Shown here in pieces: positions 59,341 to 64,000 of a stretch of 64,000 nt of DNA. Origin of the DNA: Himantopus leucocephalus (taxonomy: Eukaryota > Chordata > Aves > Charadriiformes > Recurvirostridae); the NCBI GenBank assembly GCA_003993805.1, contig RSEF01000001.1:203221328-203285327 (forward strand), in the 5' to 3' direction. Positions within the stretch are counted from its first letter, which is position 1. The number at the start of each line of letters is the position of its first letter. Under the pieces are notes generated by a model, which was not told the origin of the DNA, made no database searches, and was given only the letters and a program-made list of their open reading frames with translations. Both the position numbers and the translations under genes were made by a program.

Positions 59341-59419
59341 GTTTTCTGGGGTCACTGCATCAATGCCCTGATCCATTCCCTCATTCTCTTCTGGTTTCCA
59401 CTGAAAGTGCTGGAGCATG
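59341..59419 (+). CDS. ATP8A2: ATP8A2 exon: M7
   Basis: This exon has 26 full codons plus the first base of the next, so the following intron is phase 1. The acceptor is GTTTGTTTTCCCTCAG and the donor CATG|GTAAGG. It encodes VFWGHCINALIHSLILFWFP then LKVLEH. The hydrophobic part is M7, and FWGHCINAL with SLILFWFP is the ATP8A2 form. The last base (G) joins AT from the exon at 62738 to make the Asp that opens the M7-M8 lumenal loop. Only this splice choice restores the frame to the next exon. An upstream open frame in the intron (from about 59163) reads in a different frame and is incidental. Confidence 0.97.
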
Positions 59420-62400
59420 GTAAGGGCTTCATTATTTCTTACGTCAGTAACTGGCGTTCAGTCTTACAGAGCCCAGTGTGTTTGTAGAACGGGAGGTCGT
59501 GACAAGTCGCAAGAAAATAATGCTGACAGACAGTTCAATAGGCTATAGCTGCTGCACTTGGCTAGTTACCTAGTGCCTTTCAGAACTTACTCTAATTTAA
59601 CATAATTATTGTTCATATAGTGACTTTAATACCTGAAAAATTAAATTGCTGCTTTGCCAAAAAGTCGTACTCAAATACTGAATAATGTCTATACTATGAC
59701 TCTTTTTTCTGTAGTGGGTTGAGATCTTAACTTTTTACTGTATAATGTTCTTTCGGCAGCTGTATCACAACCATTTGCTTTATATCTTGTTGGATCTTTC
59801 CCATTCCATAACACTGTACTGTAAAATGTAGGATAAAATACTACTGTTAAAGTAGTATTAAAGTCTGTGGAAAAAATGAATTAGCTGGAATGGAAGTAGA
59901 CCAGAACAAGAGTTAGAGACATTGGGGAAATGAGACTTTTTGTTGTACAAATTAGGCTTATTAAGTCTTACTTTCCATGAAAGGTAGTGCAACTACATGG
60001 TATTTCAGGGAACAGTAAATCCCATACGGTTCCTACCTAGCTTTACTATATAGTTGTGTGGGCAGGAAAAAACATGGGAAATCTGTTCTTTTACTGTTGT
60101 AAGAAATAGGACTAGATCAGATGAGGAATTTCGGGGTGGCGGCAGGGGCAATAGTATTTACCTAAACCCATGAATTTTTCAAAACTAAAACTCTTTCCTG
60201 GAAAACACTAATTTCAAGAAAACCACCGCAGCTCCAGGATAGATTAATTAGGGAGGAAAGTGAAAGGAAATGGAAAGGGAGGGAAGACGAATGCTCACAT
60301 CAGAGGCATGATGATATATATACTTGTGGGAGGCAGTTTCATGTTTCTCTACCTGACTGAGCAAAACTTCAGTATCGTATCTTTAGTGGCAGCTTCACAC
60401 GCTGTCTGACGGACTATAAAAAAAGGACTTCCCTTTCCTCCGTATGTGGGCTGGGAGCTCAGTTCGGTTTTAGGGAGAAGATTTTTATGGTTGATTGTTC
60501 TTTTGTTTTGATTTGAGGGGTTTTGTTGTTCTGTTTCACTATTTCTGAGAAATGTTAATCTCAAATAGCTGTTCTTTAAATCCACCTTCAGAAACTTTAG
60601 GTTGATGTCTGTAGTGGTTACAGTTAAAGAAAAATACAATTTTTGTTTTAGTCTTCCATAAATGTTTTTCTAACTAATTCCTAAATAGATAATGCACTTC
60701 TTATTTCAACAATTAAAATGGTAAGACTAGAATACTCACCCGCTCAAATGGTAACTTTGTGAGTTCCTTTGAACAGGTTGCTTAGTTTGCTTTCTGAAGA
60801 GGAATGAATACTGAATTTTCAAGTATCTTTGTATTTCCGAGGGAAAAGGGTTTTCCATGCCAGAGACAAAAATGTGCCATTCACACTGGGACATTTAACC
60901 TCTCAAGTTCCTTAGAATGTGAACTGTGTATAGTTCATGAATGGACACTTATATAGCTTTAGAAATTAATGTTCAGTAAGCATCCTGCTGTTCTCATTTA
61001 CAGAAATATTCCTTTCAGGACCACTTAGCCTCCCAAAGTGGAAGGTCATGGAAATCACTGGGGAAAAAAAAGGCATTAACTTATTGCATTAAGATGGAAC
61101 TTTAAAAAAATTGAGATTTACACCAAAAAATTATTCAGTTACTTAAATGTGCACTGTCATGTTGCACTAGAGCAATATACTGGCAGAGTCTTCAGGTCAG
61201 TTTATTCTAGAGCTGTCAAAACCGATATGTATTTAGGCATGCCTTTTTCTTAATAAACTGAGACTTCTGGCATCAGCAGAGTTCATTGACACTAGAGGAA
61301 AGAGCAAAGTGACTGTTAAAACTTGGTGTGTATTTGTGAATGATGTGGTAAACGCCTGAAGCCACAGAGTACCAGGGGAGGAGTTGGGCTGATAGAGATG
61401 CCACTGGCTGGAAACCAAACCGGTTCCTAACCAAGCTGTCTCAGGCTTTAGCTCCTGGTGCAATATTAGTGACTAGTCTGTCTGCTGCTGTTTCTTAGTA
61501 GTTGGGGTTCAAAAGAGAAAAGAAAGCGGGAATATAGAACCAGCAACTTCTGGAAAATATTCATGACCTGTTAGTTCTTTGGAGACAACCACAGGCAGCC
61601 ATTGAAGAACAAAACCGTAACAAGTAGCTTGGGGTTACTGCGCTAAGTAGATAGTCTTTTTACCCATAAGCTGCGCAGAGTCTTCACCACAGAAGTCAGG
61701 GTGTCAGGGACTCTTCAGATTTAAAAACTTGCTGATCCTGGAGACCTATGTTATAGGAACGTAGTTAACTAAGTAGATGACCTTAGTTTAAGAGTGACGG
61801 ATCCAGTTTTGCAAATAAATCTAGCAAAATGGCACCCTCATAGTAGAAGCACTGTGCTAGGCAGTATGTGTTTAGGAACAGGTCCAAGGTTTTATCTTAA
61901 GCCTTTTTCATCCCTGCTGTTTGTGTATTTCTCTAGCAGTTATCTTAAAACCTGTGAAAATAGCAATACTTAACCATGCTTGAGTAATGCTTGAAAGCCC
62001 CTGTGAGTACGAGTTCATTTGGCATTAGCGTGGCTGTCGAATGTGCTTTCATGGTGTTCCGATTTTATTCAACAAGGGCTAAGAAAGACTAAACAGACAC
62101 TTGAAGTATTGCCAAAGTTGGCACTTTCAAATGATAGATTAACATGTACTTACCCTTATGCACACTGACTAGAGAAAGGGTGTGTGGACACTGAACGCTG
62201 CTCAGTTACTGAATTAACCTCCAGTAAGATATTTTAGATGTTACATGTGTCCTTTATAGATGAAATTTTTGTGGCTTTTCTTAATTCACCACAGGCTTTT
62301 TTCTTCGCAGGCATGGCAAATAATGGGATTTGCTGGAGGTGCCAATAAGTAGAACAGAATAGACAGTGACAGAAAAAGTGACACTGACATACCTCAGCTC

Positions 62401-62737
62401 TTATAGGCAAATTACATGTTAGAGTCTGGCAAACGCTTCCTCTTTTGCTAGGATGGCTTTTGGCAGCCGGGACTATGGAGATACGCTCTATCCAAGCATC
62501 ATGGATAAGGCCTGGCTTAGCAAACTTCTGCATTATCATTACCTCACAGCTTCTAAAAGTGCTTCTAAAAGGCAAGGTTGGGACCAGTTATTTTCTCCTG
62601 AAAATCTCCTTATTTTTGAAACACTGGAACAGGTTGCCCAGAGAAGTGGTAGATGAGCCATCCCTGGAAACATTCTATGATTTCATCCATTCTGTTGATA
62701 AAGTGGTAACAAATGTGCTAACTTTTTTTTCTTTCAG
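59420..62737 (+). other. ATP8A2: ATP8A2 phase-1 intron between M7 and M8 exons
   Basis: This 3318-bp intron is the only phase-1 intron seen here. Its last 120 bp hold a short CR1-like remnant (62617-62690), listed separately. Otherwise nothing is recognised. Confidence 0.85.
62617..62690 (+). mobile_element. short CR1-like remnant next to an ATP8A2 exon
   Basis: GAAACACTGGAACAGGTTGC, CCAGAGAAGTGGTAGATG and CCATCCCTGGAAACATTC match the CR1 3' region. The sequence then passes directly to TATGATTTCAT, resembling the CR1 terminal repeat, so the roughly 100-150 bp usually between these parts are absent. The piece ends about 48 bp before the splice acceptor of the exon at 62738. Confidence 0.7.
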
Positions 62738-62799
62738 ATGCAGTATTCACAAATGGCCAGGGAATTGACTATTTATTTGTTGGAAACATAGTTTACACT
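62738..62799 (+). CDS. ATP8A2: ATP8A2 exon: M7-M8 lumenal loop and start of M8
   Basis: This is a 62-nt exon: two bases completing Asp, then 20 codons. The acceptor is a T-rich tract ending TTTCTTTCAG and the donor ACT|GTAAGT. It encodes AVFTNGQGIDYLFVGNIVYT. The first half is the short lumenal loop, the least conserved part of this region among flippases. The second half, DYLFVGNIVYT, is the entry to M8 and matches ATP8A2. The exon is too short to stand out as an open frame and was placed by homology and splice sites. A CR1-like remnant ends about 48 bp upstream of it. Confidence 0.96.
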
Positions 62800-63143
62800 G
62801 TAAGTTTGTGTATCCCATCAATTTTTGAATGGTACAATTTCTTTATAGTTTTTTTATGCTATGAGAAAATGGTGTAAACCAGAAGAAAACGAACGAGTAA
62901 AATAAAATCAAACTTACGCTGTGTGCATGATTTTCCCCCTTCTTTTTTCATTTCTTTTTTTTTTCCAGACATGCACCAACAATATCTTCTGCTCTGTCCT
63001 TCCCCCATCCCACACTGCCAAGGCCCTGGGTTGGTACCTAAATGGTAGTAACTTTTTAGGTGTAAAGGGGAGATTGGGCCGTGAACACCTTTGCGTTTGA
63101 GAGTGTTAGTACTGAAGCTGTCTTCTCTCTTTTCTCCTTGCAG
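62800..63143 (+). other. ATP8A2: ATP8A2 short intron within the M8 coding region
   Basis: This 344-bp intron splits M8, with donor GTAAGT and acceptor CTCCTTGCAG. A long pyrimidine-rich run lies at about 62935-62970, well before the functional acceptor. Confidence 0.9.
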
Positions 63144-63200
63144 TATGTTGTAGTCACTGTTTGTCTGAAAGCTGGCTTGGAAACAACTGCGTGGACTAGA
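63144..63200 (+). CDS. ATP8A2: ATP8A2 exon: M8
   Basis: This exon has 19 codons, phase 0 on both sides, with acceptor TTTTCTCCTTGCAG and donor AGA|GTAAGT. It encodes YVVVTVCLKAGLETTAWTR, the body of M8 and the short cytosolic turn after it. VVVTVCLKAGLETTAWT is the ATP8A2 form; ATP8A1 has VVITVCLKAGLETSYWT. The intron before it is only 344 bp. The next exon, expected to start with a sequence like FSHLAVWGS, is not found in the remaining 800 bp, so M9, M10 and the C-terminal autoinhibitory tail lie beyond the window. Confidence 0.97.
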
Positions 63201-64000
63201 GTAAGTACTTTTCAGTATCTTTTATTTTATGAGCACACCTTTCTCCCTAATGAGTATTAATACGGAAAAGTACTAAAAATCATTTGAGGCTTCAGTGCTT
63301 TAATTGGATCTCTCATGTAAGGATAAACTGCTAAGCTGCGTAATTACAGGATATGAGAAGAAAATGAACTTGTAGATCACACGACATGTGTGATGCAAAA
63401 GGACAGCCTGTCAGAAGTGGGAAGAGGACACTAAAAGTATATTGCCAACATCTCAAATATTTAAAAATTGAGAAAATATTGCATTAGATCAACATGCTAT
63501 TGTAATTGCTCAAGGAAATAGATCAAGAAACATCATCTTTGTACTCTGTAGCCCCTTTAAAAGTTAATGCAATAGGGAATGAAAGGTGTCTGCCCACAGA
63601 TAAACAACTGGGCTTTGAAAATATCTTTGAAGCTAGTAAAAAGCACGAGTGACTGCACATTGGATGAGATTTTTTTTGTTTGAAAACTTAGTGTAATAAG
63701 GATGTTAGTCAAATGGTTCTGTTGATTCCTAGATTTGAGTCATTTACTTGCAATGAGGGAGTGCTCTGTTACTGACTGGTAGGTGTCAGAATCCAGTAGG
63801 GCAGTGACCTCCAAAGAATATGGGGGGTAGGAGGCTTCCTGTGTTGATGAACCCTAAATACCTTTCTCCCCTTCTTTCCTTCTGTCCCTCTGAAGCACTA
63901 ATCTTTTGATTTTGATGGAGTCCCTGTTTCTCTCTACCTATGAGATACTTTATGGAAATCTAGTTTTCATGACATACTAAGCCCTCAAGACCAAGCTGTT
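63201..64000 (+). other. ATP8A2: ATP8A2 intron, 5' part
   Basis: This is intronic sequence after the GTAAGT donor. No further exon, repeat or RNA gene was seen before the window ends. Confidence 0.8.

Noticed and set aside
62445..62768. Open frames overlapping the exon at 62738 in other frames
   Set aside because: They are shadows that include a CR1 remnant and do not encode the flippase sequence.

Overview
This window looks like nuclear DNA from a sauropsid, most likely a bird. It is mostly AT-rich intron. It carries CR1-type LINE remnants (one full 3' end at about 31.3 kb), no SINE-rich landscape, and small vertebrate exons with canonical GT-AG splice sites. Two 100-N gaps and five isolated single-N joints show it is a draft assembly scaffold.

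The only gene I can support firmly is ATP8A2, a P4-type ATPase (aminophospholipid flippase), on the + strand. Seven consecutive coding exons lie at 26537-26720, 30972-31082, 55424-55498, 58195-58317, 59341-59419, 62738-62799 and 63144-63200. They join in frame as 691 nt (one completing base plus 230 codons). The first encodes the end of the P domain with its GDGAND hinge motif. The other six encode transmembrane segments M5 to M8 with their loops, including the M5 Lys-Asn pair at the lipid-transport site. Paralogue-specific residues favour ATP8A2 over ATP8A1. The N-terminal two thirds of the protein and the C-terminal exons (M9, M10, regulatory tail) are not in the window.

Layout: 1-26.5 kb is intron (the 3' part of a large one). 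It contains a single-N joint with a false duplication at 6.5 kb, a coding-like but broken stretch on the minus strand at 10.2-10.7 kb, a tiny polyA-ended insert at 11.2 kb, an ancient LINE at 14.2-14.8 kb and a 100-N gap at 17.8 kb. From 26.5 to 31.1 kb are two exons. From 31.1 to 55.4 kb is one 24.3-kb intron with a CR1 3' end, probable old LINE debris at 37.9-38.4 kb, a 100-N gap at 40.8 kb, an antisense open frame at 42.5-43.1 kb, possible conserved non-coding DNA near 50 kb, an ancient LINE at 53.5-53.9 kb and a CR1 disrupted by assembly joints at 54.5-54.9 kb. From 55.4 kb to the end, five exons are closely spaced.

I found no convincing new biological system. The items most worth checking are the antisense frame at 42.5-43.1 kb (184 codons once two assembly duplications are collapsed), the polyA-ended mini-insert at 11.2 kb, and candidate regulatory elements in ATP8A2 introns. 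The single-N joints are also a practical annotation hazard.
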